Below, piece after piece: positions 53,607 to 62,393 of a stretch of 64,000 nt of DNA. This DNA comes from Stenotrophomonas sp. WZN-1 (GTDB lineage: Bacteria > Pseudomonadota > Gammaproteobacteria > Xanthomonadales > Xanthomonadaceae). The stretch's first letter is position 1. Every line of letters starts with the position of its first letter. The stretch lies in assembly GCF_002192255.1 (NCBI RefSeq), contig NZ_CP021768.1, forward strand, positions 3,738,001 through 3,802,000. The letters run 5' to 3'. Made by a program: the position numbers and the translations under genes. Below the pieces are notes generated by a model. It ran no database searches, was not told the DNA's origin, and saw only the letters and a list, made by a program, of their open reading frames with translations.

Positions 53607-54494
53607 GTGAAAACAATCACCGTCATGATTCATGCCGCGATTATCACGGCATTGTTTCTGCTCTGGACAAACGAATCGAAAGCGGGTGGCCTGATCGAAT
53701 GCAACAACTGCGCGTCTCCGAAGGATGCAGCCCTGCTGTCGGGCTCCGGATTGGCGGTTGTAATGGACTTCGAGAGAGCCCGACTGAGCGCCTTCAACGT
53801 CGAATATGATCGCGAAATCAGAAAGTGGCGCGCAATTTCAACGCCGGTTCCCGCACAGATTCAAATGGCCTTCCTACGGATTCTGGATGCGACGTCAGCC
53901 TTTCGCGGGCCACATGAAGACGCCCACGCAATGCGAGGAGGCGGATCAGTGGTCGTGCTGCATCCCGACAATCCTGGAAACTCCAATGGAAAAAGGTTCC
54001 CCGAATCCTACACGTCCTCCAATACCTTTGACATCGTCGCATCAGCCACACTGAGAACCCGACTTGGTCAGTATCTGGCCACAGAACTGGCAGGAGCCAA
54101 TACGGGAAGCCCAACTTGGAACGGCATTGCGCTTTCGATTCAACAAGCAGCCCTGAACTGGGCAGGCCTCAAGGGCGGTGGATCGATAACAATAATGATC
54201 ACTTGGCGTGACGGGTCAAGGACGCTTTATCGGGTAACACCGGACAACGTCGCCGAAGCCAAGTATCAGAAGGGCGAAAGTCGCGACAGCACAGGCAACA
54301 AGGTTCCTGACGAATCCATCGCCGACCCGATCTCCGCGCCTTCGTACGCCGGGCAGTATTATTTCGGCCAGCATGGCGACCTGGACAACTGGGTCAGATC
54401 CGCACAGATGTATGGAGTTCCCGTCCAGCGCGGAGGCAGCAGCCGCATCTCGTGCAGTTGGGATGGTCGCACGGTCTACTGCCAGCAATACTGA
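53607..54494 (+). CDS. Unknown secreted protein in a lower-GC segment
   Basis: 295 aa starting at GTG, with GAGG (53596-53599) 7 nt before it. Signal peptide (MKTITVMIHAAIITALFLLW to SKA), then a mature part starting GGLIECNNC with a CxxC, and a C-terminal SCSWDGRTVYCQQY, so disulfides are likely. No family recognised. The middle has IQQAALNWAGLKGGGSITIMITWRDGSRTLYRV, a beta-rich stretch. Codon use and base composition differ from neighbours, suggesting recent acquisition. Confidence 0.65.
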   Translation: MKTITVMIHAAIITALFLLWTNESKAGGLIECNNCASPKDAALLSGSGLAVVMDFERARLSAFNVEYDREIRKWRAISTPVPAQIQMAFLRILDATSAFRGPHEDAHAMRGGGSVVVLHPDNPGNSNGKRFPESYTSSNTFDIVASATLRTRLGQYLATELAGANTGSPTWNGIALSIQQAALNWAGLKGGGSITIMITWRDGSRTLYRVTPDNVAEAKYQKGESRDSTGNKVPDESIADPISAPSYAGQYYFGQHGDLDNWVRSAQMYGVPVQRGGSSRISCSWDGRTVYCQQY

Positions 54495-54550
54495 TCCCTC
54501 ATCCGCCGCTCATGTCGCAATGGCCTGCATGAGCGGCGGTTCGGGTAGCG

Positions 54551-54958
54551 CTACCGCACGAAGGCGATACGCTCCATGCCGGTGGCCTCGGCCGCAGCCA
54601 GGATCCGGGCCATGCCTTCGTACTCGGCCGACGGATCGGTGGCGATGCGCAGCTCGGGCAGGTTGCCAGCATGCGCGCCGGCCTGTGCCTGCAGGCGCGC
54701 CTGCAGATCGCCGATGGCCATCGGCTGGCCATCCCAGCTCAGCTGGTTCGACGCATCCAGGCGCAGCTCGATCGGTGGCGGCGGTTCGGGGCGATCGATC
54801 GTGCGATCGGTGGCCTGTGGCAACTGCACGGCAATCGGCCGGGCCACGATCGGCGCGGTCACGATGAAGATGATCAACAGCACCAGCATCACATCCACCA
54901 GTGGCGTGACATTGATGTCCGCCAGCGGGCCGCTTCTTCCTGCGCTACTGAACGCCAT
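54551..54958 (-). CDS. ExbD/TolR-family biopolymer transport protein
   Basis: 135 aa. ADINVTPLVDVMLVLLIIFIVTAP is the single membrane helix with the conserved Asp of the proton path; the periplasmic part contains the typical QLPQAT and the C-terminal ILAAAEATGMERIAFV. Works with ExbB and TonB to power the TonB receptors, but no exbB or tonB is next to it, so it is an orphan or second ExbD. ATG 54958 is preferred; the longer frame upstream is not supported. Confidence 0.92.
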   Translation of the reverse strand: MAFSSAGRSGPLADINVTPLVDVMLVLLIIFIVTAPIVARPIAVQLPQATDRTIDRPEPPPPIELRLDASNQLSWDGQPMAIGDLQARLQAQAGAHAGNLPELRIATDPSAEYEGMARILAAAEATGMERIAFVR

Positions 54959-55121
54959 GTGCCGCTCCCTGCAGCCGGGCCGTTCGCCCAAGGCCGACGT
55001 TACGACGCCTGGCATTACCTGCGGCAGGGGCCTGCGCGGGATCATTCAGCTGTCGTTGCCAACGCCCGGCGTGCACGCAATGCGAAACTGAATTCAGCCA
55101 TTGCCCGCTATGCTGCCCGCC

Positions 55122-57095
55122 ATGACCCGACGCTCTTCGACCGCCCTGTCCCTGCTGCCCTTGGCCACCACGCTGCTGATCGGCTGCGCCAATGCCCAGT
55201 CCCTCGACGCCCAGAACGCGCAGCTCAAGGCCGCGATCGCTGCCGCCGAACGCGGCCAGTTCGATCCCGGCCAGGCCGCTGCGCTCAGCCGCCATCCGGC
55301 TTACGGCTGGCTGGAGTACGCCAACCTGCGCCGCAACATCGACACCGTCGATACCGCGCAGGCCCAGGCCTTCCTCAAACGTTACGACGGCCAGGCTGTG
55401 GCCACCACCTTCCGCAGCGTGTGGCTGCCCTCGGTCGCACGCCGCCAGGACTGGCCGACCCTGCTGGCCAACTGGGTGCCCACCGACAACGCCGGCCTGC
55501 GCTGTGCGCAGCTGACCGCGCGCCAGGTGACCGGCAAGGTCGATCCACAATGGATCAGTGAAGCGCAGGATCTGTGGCGCAAGAACGGCAAGTCGCTGCC
55601 GGATGGCTGTGACGCTGTTTTCGCCGTGCTGCAGGCACAGGGTGGGCTGAGCGATGCCCTGCGTTGGGAACGCATCGATGCCGCCGCCGACGCGCAGCAG
55701 CCGGCCGTGATGCGTAGCGCCGCACGCGGCCTGCCCGCCACCGACCTGGCACTGGCCAACAATTACGCTGCCTTTGTCGACAAGCCCAATGCCAGCGCGT
55801 TGAACTGGCCACGCAACGAGCGCAGCCGGCGCATTGCCACCGATGGCCTGGCCAAGCTGGCCAAGGCCGATCCCGGCGCCACCGAACAGCAGCTGCCGCA
55901 GTATGCGCAGGCACTGGGCCTGAGTGCCGACCAGCAGGGCCAGGTGCTGTACCAGATCGCATTGTGGACGGTAGCGTCCTACCTTCCGGATTCGGCACGC
56001 CGCCTCAATGCGGTACCCGAATCGGCGTATGACGAGCGCCTGCACGAATGGCGCGTACGCGAAGCGATGTCGCGCGGCGACTGGCCGGCGGCGCTGGCCG
56101 CGATCCGCAAGATGGGCAGCAAGCAGCGCAGCGACCCGCGCTGGCGCTACTTCGAAGGCCGCATGCTGGAGAAGACCGGCCAGGCCCAGCAGGCTCAGCC
56201 GCTGTTCCGCGAAGCCGCACGCGCACCGACCTTCCACGGTTTCCTGGCCGCCGACAAGCTGCAGCAGGGCTATACCCTGTGCCCCTGGAAGCCGAATGAC
56301 AGCGCGCAGGCGCAGGCGTTGATCGCGCGCGATCCGGCCATCCAGCGCGCAATGGCGCTGTACCAGATCGATCGCGCCGGTTGGGCCGTGGCCGAATGGA
56401 ACAGCGCGCTGTCGCGTTTCGATGACACCCAGCGCCGCCTCGCCGTACGCGTGGCGCAGGACAACGGCTGGTTCGACCGCGCCGTGTTCGCGCTCGGCAA
56501 GCAGCCGCAGGAGCAGCGCCTGTACGACCTGCGCTTCCCGCTGCACCACGACGCCACGATCCGCCGGGAATCGGCGCGCAACGCAATCGATCCGGCCTGG
56601 GTGGCCGCGGAGATCCGCGCCGAGAGCACCTTCACCCCGCGCGCGCGCTCGCCTGCCAACGCCATGGGCCTGATGCAGGTGCTGCCGGCCACCGGTGCCG
56701 GCGTGGCCAAGTCGATCGGCCTGACCGGCTACGGCGGCGCCGACAGCCTGTACGACCCGGACACCAACATCGCCGTCGGTACCGCCTACCTGCGCCAGCT
56801 GATGAACAAGTACGACGGCCTGCCGTACGTGACCATCGCCGCGTACAACGCCGGCCCGACCCCGACCGCACGCTGGCAGGGCCAGCGCCCGGGCTTTGAC
56901 CCGGACCTGTGGATCGAGACCATCAGCTACAAGGAAACCCGCGAGTACGTGGCCCGCGTGCTGGCCTTCAGCGTGATCTACGACTGGCGCCTCAACGGCA
57001 ATGCGCTGCCGCTGAGCGACCGCCTGATGGGCCGCCTGGTGGACAAGCGCAAAAGCTTCAGCTGCGCCGCCAACGCCGACCAGGGCGGCGATTGA
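55122..57095 (+). CDS. slt: Soluble lytic transglycosylase (Slt70-like)
   Basis: 657 aa. Signal peptide with a lipobox-like LIGC (LLPLATTLLIGCANA), so it could be a lipoprotein. A long superhelical U/L domain (about residues 30-450) precedes the SLT catalytic domain: Glu in AEIRAESTFTPRARSPANAMGLMQVLPATG, later NIAVGTAYL and AAYNAGP. Cleaves glycan strands of murein to 1,6-anhydro products. In-frame ATG at 55110 is possible. Divergent from exbD. Confidence 0.92.
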   Translation: MTRRSSTALSLLPLATTLLIGCANAQSLDAQNAQLKAAIAAAERGQFDPGQAAALSRHPAYGWLEYANLRRNIDTVDTAQAQAFLKRYDGQAVATTFRSVWLPSVARRQDWPTLLANWVPTDNAGLRCAQLTARQVTGKVDPQWISEAQDLWRKNGKSLPDGCDAVFAVLQAQGGLSDALRWERIDAAADAQQPAVMRSAARGLPATDLALANNYAAFVDKPNASALNWPRNERSRRIATDGLAKLAKADPGATEQQLPQYAQALGLSADQQGQVLYQIALWTVASYLPDSARRLNAVPESAYDERLHEWRVREAMSRGDWPAALAAIRKMGSKQRSDPRWRYFEGRMLEKTGQAQQAQPLFREAARAPTFHGFLAADKLQQGYTLCPWKPNDSAQAQALIARDPAIQRAMALYQIDRAGWAVAEWNSALSRFDDTQRRLAVRVAQDNGWFDRAVFALGKQPQEQRLYDLRFPLHHDATIRRESARNAIDPAWVAAEIRAESTFTPRARSPANAMGLMQVLPATGAGVAKSIGLTGYGGADSLYDPDTNIAVGTAYLRQLMNKYDGLPYVTIAAYNAGPTPTARWQGQRPGFDPDLWIETISYKETREYVARVLAFSVIYDWRLNGNALPLSDRLMGRLVDKRKSFSCAANADQGGD

Positions 57096-57105
57096 TCGCA
57101 CCTCG

Positions 57106-57132
57106 GTCGTGCCGGCCGCTGGCCGGCACGAC
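57106..57132. repeat. Perfect GTCG-ended palindrome
   Basis: GTCGTGCCGGCC-GCT-GGCCGGCACGAC, a 12-bp perfect stem just after slt. Same core as the GTAG units but ending in GTCG/CGAC. Confidence 0.85.
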
Positions 57133-57162
57133 CCGGTATCCATTCCCTGGGGAGGGAACGCA

Positions 57163-57399
57163 ATGAGCCTGCTGGCCTGGATCGGGATATTCGCCGCCTG
57201 GAGCCTGTTCGCCACCTGGGTGCTGCGTTGGGGTGGCGCGGCCTGGATGGAAGGCTGGAAGTCGCTGGCCTTCGTCGACAGCTGGGGCAGCCTGTGGGAC
57301 GAAGCGCAGATCAAGCTGTACTTCCTCTGCCTGTGGATCGTCTACGGCCTGTGGTTCGTGGCCGGCCTGTTCGTGCCGGAGTGGCGTGGTTTGCCGTGA
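57163..57399 (+). CDS. Small membrane protein of unknown function
   Basis: 78 aa with two hydrophobic helices ([23 protein letters not shown] and [20 protein letters not shown]) separated by a charged loop. GGAGGGA precedes the ATG. Trp-rich. Not recognised; possibly conserved between slt and cca in related genomes. Confidence 0.65.
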   Translation: MSLLAWIGIFAAWSLFATWVLRWGGAAWMEGWKSLAFVDSWGSLWDEAQIKLYFLCLWIVYGLWFVAGLFVPEWRGLP

Positions 57400-57431
57400 T
57401 GCCGCTGCGCCGGGCATGCGATCATCCCCCC

Positions 57432-58652
57432 ATGAAGATCTATCTTGTCGGCGGCGCCGTACGCGACCGCCTGCTGCAGCGCCCTGCAGGTGACCGTGAC
57501 TGGGTGGTGGTCGGTGCCACGCCCGCGCAGATGGAAGCGCAGGGCTACACCGCCGTCGGCCGTGATTTCCCGGTGTTCCTGCACCCGAAGACCGGCGAGG
57601 AATACGCGCTGGCGCGCACCGAGCGCAAATCCGGCCGTGGCTATCGCGGCTTCGTGGTCGATGCCGATCCGGCGGTGACGCTGGAAGAGGATCTGCAGCG
57701 CCGCGACTTCACCATCAACGCGATCGCTTGCGATGAGGAGACCGGCACGCTGGTCGATCCTTACGGTGGCGTTCGCGATCTTGAACAGCGCGTGTTGCGC
57801 CACGTCGGCCCTGCGTTCGTGGAAGATCCACTGCGCGTGCTGCGCGCGGCGCGCTTCATGGCGCGCTTCGCACCACTGGGCTTCACCGTCGCCGAAGAGA
57901 CCATGGCGCTGATGCGCGAGGTCGCCGCCAGCGGTGAGCTGGACGCGCTGGTGCCCGAGCGCGTCTGGCAGGAACTGCGCAAGGCGCTGGTCAGTGAACG
58001 GCCCTCCGCCTTCCTGCGCACGCTGCACGATGCGCAGGCGCTGGGCCCGATCCTGCCCGAGCTCGAAGCGCTGTATGGCGTGCCACAGCGTGCCGAATTC
58101 CACCCGGAAGTCGACACCGGTATCCACCAGGAAATGGTCAGCGACATGGCGGCGAAACTGGCACCGGGTGATGACCTGGTCGGCTTCGCTGCCCTCACCC
58201 ACGACCTCGGCAAGGGCCTGACCCCGCCGGGGGAATGGCCGCGCCACATCATGCACGAGCAGCGCGGCATCACGCCGCTGAAGGCATTGTGCGCGCGGTT
58301 GAAGATTCCCACCGAGCACCAGCAGCTGGCCGAAGCGGTCTGCCGCGAGCACTTGAACGTGCACCGCATCGACGAACTGCGCGATGCCACCGTGCTGGAA
58401 CTGCTGGGTCGCTGCGATGCACTGCGCAGGCCAGAACGCGTGGCGCGCATCGCACTGTGCTGCGAGGCCGACAAGCGCGGCCGGCTCGGCTTCGAAGATG
58501 CCGACTACCCACAGGGTGAAACGCTCAAGCGCCTGCATCACGCGGCGCTGTCAGTGCAGGCGCGGGATCTGGATACCACGCATCTGAAGGGCCCGGCCAT
58601 CGGCGAAGCGCTGGCCAAGGCGCGGGTGAAAGCCATCGCCGCTGCCCGCTGA
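57432..58652 (+). CDS. cca: CCA-adding tRNA nucleotidyltransferase with HD domain
   Basis: 406 aa class II enzyme adding or repairing the CCA end of tRNA. Nucleotidyl-transferase motif [17 protein letters not shown] and DRDWVVVG (catalytic Asp pair), the neck [14 protein letters not shown], template residues around [12 protein letters not shown], and a C-terminal HD domain (LTHDLGKG) with phosphohydrolase potential, as in E. coli. Start MKIYLVGG fits the family; the in-frame extension upstream is not used. Confidence 0.94.
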   Translation: MKIYLVGGAVRDRLLQRPAGDRDWVVVGATPAQMEAQGYTAVGRDFPVFLHPKTGEEYALARTERKSGRGYRGFVVDADPAVTLEEDLQRRDFTINAIACDEETGTLVDPYGGVRDLEQRVLRHVGPAFVEDPLRVLRAARFMARFAPLGFTVAEETMALMREVAASGELDALVPERVWQELRKALVSERPSAFLRTLHDAQALGPILPELEALYGVPQRAEFHPEVDTGIHQEMVSDMAAKLAPGDDLVGFAALTHDLGKGLTPPGEWPRHIMHEQRGITPLKALCARLKIPTEHQQLAEAVCREHLNVHRIDELRDATVLELLGRCDALRRPERVARIALCCEADKRGRLGFEDADYPQGETLKRLHHAALSVQARDLDTTHLKGPAIGEALAKARVKAIAAAR

Positions 58653-58680
58653 TCCGCAACGGCCTCGCGCACTGCTATGG

Positions 58681-58704
58681 GTGGTGCCGGCCGCTGGCCG
58701 GCAA
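58681..58704 (+). repeat. GTGG-ended SMAG-like palindrome
   Basis: GTGGTGCCGGCC-GCT-GGCCGGCAACC after cca, the core shared with the units at 19690 and 57106. Confidence 0.8.
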
Positions 58705-58721
58705 CCAGACAATCCCTGGAT

Positions 58722-59156
58722 TCAGTGCGCCATGCCGCGGGTGATCGCCGCCGCACGCTGCTTCAGCTGGGCCACGGCATCGGGAATCATCTCCATGCCC
58801 ACGTCCAGGCCCGGGTTCAGCACCAGGCCGACGCCGTCGCCGATACCGGCCAGCAGCGCGTGCACCGCGATCGGCATGGCATGCGCGAACTGCGGCAGCT
58901 GCTCGTGCCACAGGCCCGCGCGCTCGGGGGCAGTGAACACCGCGAACATCGGCTCGCCGCTCTCGCTGGTCAGCACCAGCGGCGAGATGCTCTCGTCCCA
59001 GGCGCCGTCTTCGCCAATGGCCTTGTCCAGCAGCACGAACGCCGTCGAGGTCAGCAGGCCGTCGAGGAACTGCGCTGCGGTCAGCGTGCCGTCCTGGGCC
59101 TGCAGCAGGCGTACCTCGAGGTCGTTGAGGGGTTCGAACGGGGTGTCGTGGTCCAT
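58722..59156 (-). CDS. SseB N-terminal domain protein
   Basis: 144 aa. LNDLEVRLLQAQDGTLTAAQFLDGLLTSTAFVLLDKA and PLVLTSESGEPMFAVFTAPERA are typical of the SseB N-terminal domain, found in cytoplasmic proteins of uncertain function (some linked to serine sensitivity or secretion). Ends GMEMIPDAVAQLKQRAAAITRGMAH. Convergent with cca. Confidence 0.8.
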   Translation of the reverse strand: MDHDTPFEPLNDLEVRLLQAQDGTLTAAQFLDGLLTSTAFVLLDKAIGEDGAWDESISPLVLTSESGEPMFAVFTAPERAGLWHEQLPQFAHAMPIAVHALLAGIGDGVGLVLNPGLDVGMEMIPDAVAQLKQRAAAITRGMAH

Positions 59157-59853
59157 GGTCGGTTCCGGTACGTGATTGCAGGGCAGACTTTAACAGGCCG
59201 GGGGTGAAGCACGGCAGCGCATCGGCAGGGACTCGCGGGGCTTCAGTGGCCGATGTACCAAAGCGCCCAGCGCTCACCGGCCTGGGCCTCCGCCATGGGA
59301 TTCGGGGCCGTGCGGAAGTCTTGATAGCCTTGGGAGGAAAGCATGGCGGTCAGGATGCGGCCGGCCGCAGATGCTACGAACCCTGCTACCCCACCTCAAC
59401 CGTTCGACGGGGGAATTGTTAAGACCTGCTTCGACAGTCTGACGAAATCGTCAATGTGTCCACTTCGCTTGTGACCGTGTGCCGGCGCCGCTCCACTCAA
59501 TCCTGGAAGGACGTTGAGACTGGCATGACCAGGAGCTTTGAGCACGGCTGGAGCGGGTCGTATAGTCGGATGACGTAGAGCAATGAAACGCCGATGAACG
59601 CTACCTCGCAAGGCTTCGCGCCACAGGCATGCATGGATGGAGGCCAAGGAAGCTGGCAGCACGAGCGGCGCAACCTGTCGCATGTGCCCCGTAACGCGGT
59701 ACATCGCGCCGTCTTCCTCGGCCATCCCTCCTGTCCAGCCGATCAAGGATCAGGGCAATCCTGCCGGTATCCTCACGCGCAGAGAACCGTGCCCCGTAGT
59801 AACCCTGAAGAGGCGTCCACCCGTAGCACCTCAATCAGCGACATGGACCGCTC
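59157..59853. other. Long spacer with no supportable gene, possibly decayed
   Basis: 697 bp of visibly lower GC than the flanks. Short frames on both strands lack ribosome sites and recognisable domains. On the minus strand a start MSLIEVLRVDASS and, in another phase, QGYYGARFSAREDTGRIALI read like protein, which would fit a frameshifted remnant. No tRNA, IS ends or att-like repeats were found. It precedes the lipoprotein/lipase pair. Confidence 0.45.
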
Positions 59854-60492
59854 ATGCTGAAACCCTGCCCCCCCCTCACTCACGTTGTGTTGATCGCCTT
59901 GATCACACTGGCCGTTTCTGGATGCAAGAAGGAACGCTCATACCCGGTCTATCGCGAGAATCCGGCACCCACGGATGCGCTACCGATTGTGATTCGAGTC
60001 CACGATGCACCTGTGGAGCTCGCTCTCCCGAAGGTTTTCGTCTCCTACGAGATAGATCCACTCTGCCTCCCACCGATCAACAACTACGAGGGTGTGCAGT
60101 ACGCCCCCCAACGGCAGTCAGTAGAGTTCCCAGTGCAACGTGTCAGTGCAACCGAGTTCAGCAGCACCGTGTTCGAGGACGGCATGGCAGTCGCCGACTA
60201 TTACGGGCGCGGGCCATGCGAATGGAAACCCAGCATCATTCGGGCTTCATTTCCAGTCATTTCCGAGGGACGCGAAGGCTTCATATCAGTTGCCGTCCAC
60301 CATCTCGAACTGAAGAAACTACACACGTCGATTTCGTATGCAGACAGTCAAATGACCCTGCAAACAACGAGTTCGACGCCGGGGTGGGTGCGAACGCAGT
60401 CCCAGTATACCTACGACAGATTGTCTGATATCGAGAAGCAGAAGTACTTTCCCATAGCGATATCGTCTCCTTCGAAAGGATTCGTCCCATGA
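59854..60492 (+). CDS. Periplasmic lipoprotein, putative immunity protein of the adjacent lipase effector
   Basis: 212 aa. Lipoprotein signal with lipobox V-S-G-C (Cys24), so it should be anchored in the periplasm. The mature part is polar and beta-rich with scattered Cys (PLCLPPINNY, GPCEWKPS), no recognised domain. Its stop overlaps the start of the effector gene by 4 bp (ATGA at 60489-60492), so both are made together. In X-T4SS loci an immunity lipoprotein usually precedes the effector, which is the basis for the functional suggestion; inference only. Its lower-GC composition matches the effector. Confidence 0.7.
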   Translation: MLKPCPPLTHVVLIALITLAVSGCKKERSYPVYRENPAPTDALPIVIRVHDAPVELALPKVFVSYEIDPLCLPPINNYEGVQYAPQRQSVEFPVQRVSATEFSSTVFEDGMAVADYYGRGPCEWKPSIIRASFPVISEGREGFISVAVHHLELKKLHTSISYADSQMTLQTTSSTPGWVRTQSQYTYDRLSDIEKQKYFPIAISSPSKGFVP

Positions 60493-61973
60493 GACCTCTA
60501 ACCAATGCAGCCCTAGCCAATGCAGCCTACTCCCCACCGTCACATCCAGCGCCAGGTGATAAGGAATCGCTGCGCGTTGATGGTGAAGACTTCGAAGTTC
60601 TAGGGCGACGTGATGCAGCCAGCGGCTATCAAGGCGTTGTGTACCGGAACATCAAGACCAACGAGATCATCATCGCCCATCGAGGCACCGAGTTTGATCG
60701 CCAGGCCATACTTGATGGCGGCGTCGACGCAGCGATGGTCAGCGCCAGAGTCAACGCACAGATTGATGATGCCCTCGTACTGACCAAGCAGGCAATCAAG
60801 CAAACTGAGGAAAACGGATATGGTCCGGTGTACATCACTGGACATTCCCTAGGCGGCGCACTCGCGCAGATCACTGCCCACCACTACAACCTCCCGGGCG
60901 ACGCCTTCAATCCCTACGGCGCTGCTGGGTTGGCGTATCGCCTGCCTGAAGGCCAGCCGGCCAATGCGGCGCCCTTTACCAACCACGTGATGGCGGGCGA
61001 CCTGGTTAGTGCGGCCGGCCCTCATTACGGCAAGGTTGAGATGTACGCACTCCCCAAGGAACTGGGAGTCCTGCGCCATGCCGAGCAGGGCCAGAGCATC
61101 GCCTCGCTCGGATCGCTTGGGATGAATACCGGCCATGTCATGTCCGCTGCGGTTGCGGTCCAGTTGGGTGATTCCCATCGAATGGTTCATTTCATTGACC
61201 GTATGACCGACAAGGGTCCAGTGCAGTCCGTGCTGGACGACCCCGAGGCGCGAATCACAGATGCGGAGGACCTGCGCCGGATAGCGGAGTATCGCAAAGA
61301 CATCCACCAGTTGCGCCTGGGAGCGACCGTACTTGTCGGCGGTGGCCCTGGACTCCTGCGCGACGGGGTCAATTACCTTCGCGGCACCGAGGAAGCCGGA
61401 GCATACGCCCGTCGCGAAGCCGAAGCCGTGCAGCGCGCAGAAAACGCATTGAAACCAGGGGAGCGTTTGGTCCAAGAGGCAACCGAAATGGGCTCGCCCT
61501 CTCTGAGCAACCCAGGCTTCGCTCCCAAGAGCTCATTGCAGGAGAGCATCGAATCGACCCTGGACAAGGCAGGCCTGGATCCCAGAACGGAGGGCCACCC
61601 CGACCATGCGCTCTACCGGCAGATTCGCGATGGTGTATCGGCCGTGGATGCCAGGCACGGGCGCAGCTTCGATGAAACCAGTGAGCGTGTGACGGCCGGC
61701 CTGCTTGCAACGGCCAAGCGCAGCGGCCTGGAACGCGTCGATCATGTTGTCTTGGGCAACGCTCCCAGCGATGGTTCAGGCCCTCGCATGTTCGTCGTGC
61801 AGGGCGCGCTCGACAATCCGGCACACCTGCGGGCATCGATTGCGGTCAGCGAGGCCGTCAATACACCCGTAGAGCAGTCGCTCGCCAAGGTCGAGCAGAT
61901 TTCGCAGGCACATCAGGTCGCTCAGCAAGAGCGAACCCAAGAGCAGACCCGAACAGCGATGCGCATGGGCTAG
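60489..61973 (+). CDS. Putative X-T4SS lipase effector with C-terminal XVIPCD-like domain
   Basis: 494 aa, no signal peptide. Residues about 20-240 form a class 3 lipase: IIAHRGTE (61-68, oxyanion region), nucleophile Ser120 in GHSLGGALA, candidate Asp171 in MAGDLVS and His230/234 in DSHRMVHF. A helical segment (240-360) leads to a C-terminal domain at about 366-480 matching the Xanthomonadales VirD4-interacting domain (XVIPCD): EGHPDHALYRQIRDGVSAVDARHGRS, GLERVDHVVLG, MFVVQGALDNPAHLRAS, TPVEQSLAKVEQ, then a Gln-rich tail. Such domains direct effectors into a type IV secretion system that kills rival bacteria. Predicted phospholipase toxin; needs the co-encoded lipoprotein for self-protection. 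No T4SS genes are in the window. Confidence 0.88.
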   Translation: MRPLTNAALANAAYSPPSHPAPGDKESLRVDGEDFEVLGRRDAASGYQGVVYRNIKTNEIIIAHRGTEFDRQAILDGGVDAAMVSARVNAQIDDALVLTKQAIKQTEENGYGPVYITGHSLGGALAQITAHHYNLPGDAFNPYGAAGLAYRLPEGQPANAAPFTNHVMAGDLVSAAGPHYGKVEMYALPKELGVLRHAEQGQSIASLGSLGMNTGHVMSAAVAVQLGDSHRMVHFIDRMTDKGPVQSVLDDPEARITDAEDLRRIAEYRKDIHQLRLGATVLVGGGPGLLRDGVNYLRGTEEAGAYARREAEAVQRAENALKPGERLVQEATEMGSPSLSNPGFAPKSSLQESIESTLDKAGLDPRTEGHPDHALYRQIRDGVSAVDARHGRSFDETSERVTAGLLATAKRSGLERVDHVVLGNAPSDGSGPRMFVVQGALDNPAHLRASIAVSEAVNTPVEQSLAKVEQISQAHQVAQQERTQEQTRTAMRMG

Positions 61974-62054
61974 GCCAGCGTGAATTGCTTGGCCCCACCG
62001 GAGGCTAGCGCCCGCTGGAACGGCCTGCTGAGGCTATGTCGGCCCGCCCTCTCC

Positions 62055-62390
62055 CTAGGAGGAATACAGGTTCCGCCACATCCATCCGGCCACCGCCAGC
62101 CCGGCCACCGCCACCAGCATCAACGGCAGGCCGAAGCGGTGCCGCCACGGGATCGGCACCCCGCCCAGCTGCTGGTCCATGGTCTCGGTATCGAGCACCC
62201 AGCCGTGCTCGCACCGGGTACAGGCCAGTTCGTAGCGGCGCTGGTAGGTGTAGCCAAACAGCAGGTCAATGCGCGCCATCCTGTAGCGCAGCTGCGGGAC
62301 GAACTCGGTTTCCGTCTGGCAGCGCAGGCAGTGATGCGCTTCGGTGGGGCCGACGATTACCACCCGTTCCTGTTGGCCGATCAGGATCAT
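62055..62390 (-). CDS. Zinc-ribbon membrane protein of unknown function
   Basis: 111 aa. Two CxxC knuckles, Cys21/Cys24 and Cys57/Cys60 (HHCLRCQTE and ELACTRCEHGW), make a zinc ribbon; a C-terminal helix (FGLPLMLVAVAGLAVAGWMW) anchors it. Begins 3 bp after the S41 peptidase stop on the same strand, so it is probably co-transcribed with that gene. Confidence 0.72.
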   Translation of the reverse strand: MILIGQQERVVIVGPTEAHHCLRCQTETEFVPQLRYRMARIDLLFGYTYQRRYELACTRCEHGWVLDTETMDQQLGGVPIPWRHRFGLPLMLVAVAGLAVAGWMWRNLYSS

Positions 62391-62393
62391 GGC

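Noticed and set aside
59396..59746. 116-codon minus-strand gene
   Set aside because: No ribosome site or domain; overlaps other frames of similar length on both strands.
60489..61973. Type VI secretion phospholipase (Tle)
   Set aside because: No VgrG, PAAR or adaptor gene is nearby, and the C-terminal domain matches the type IV signal instead.
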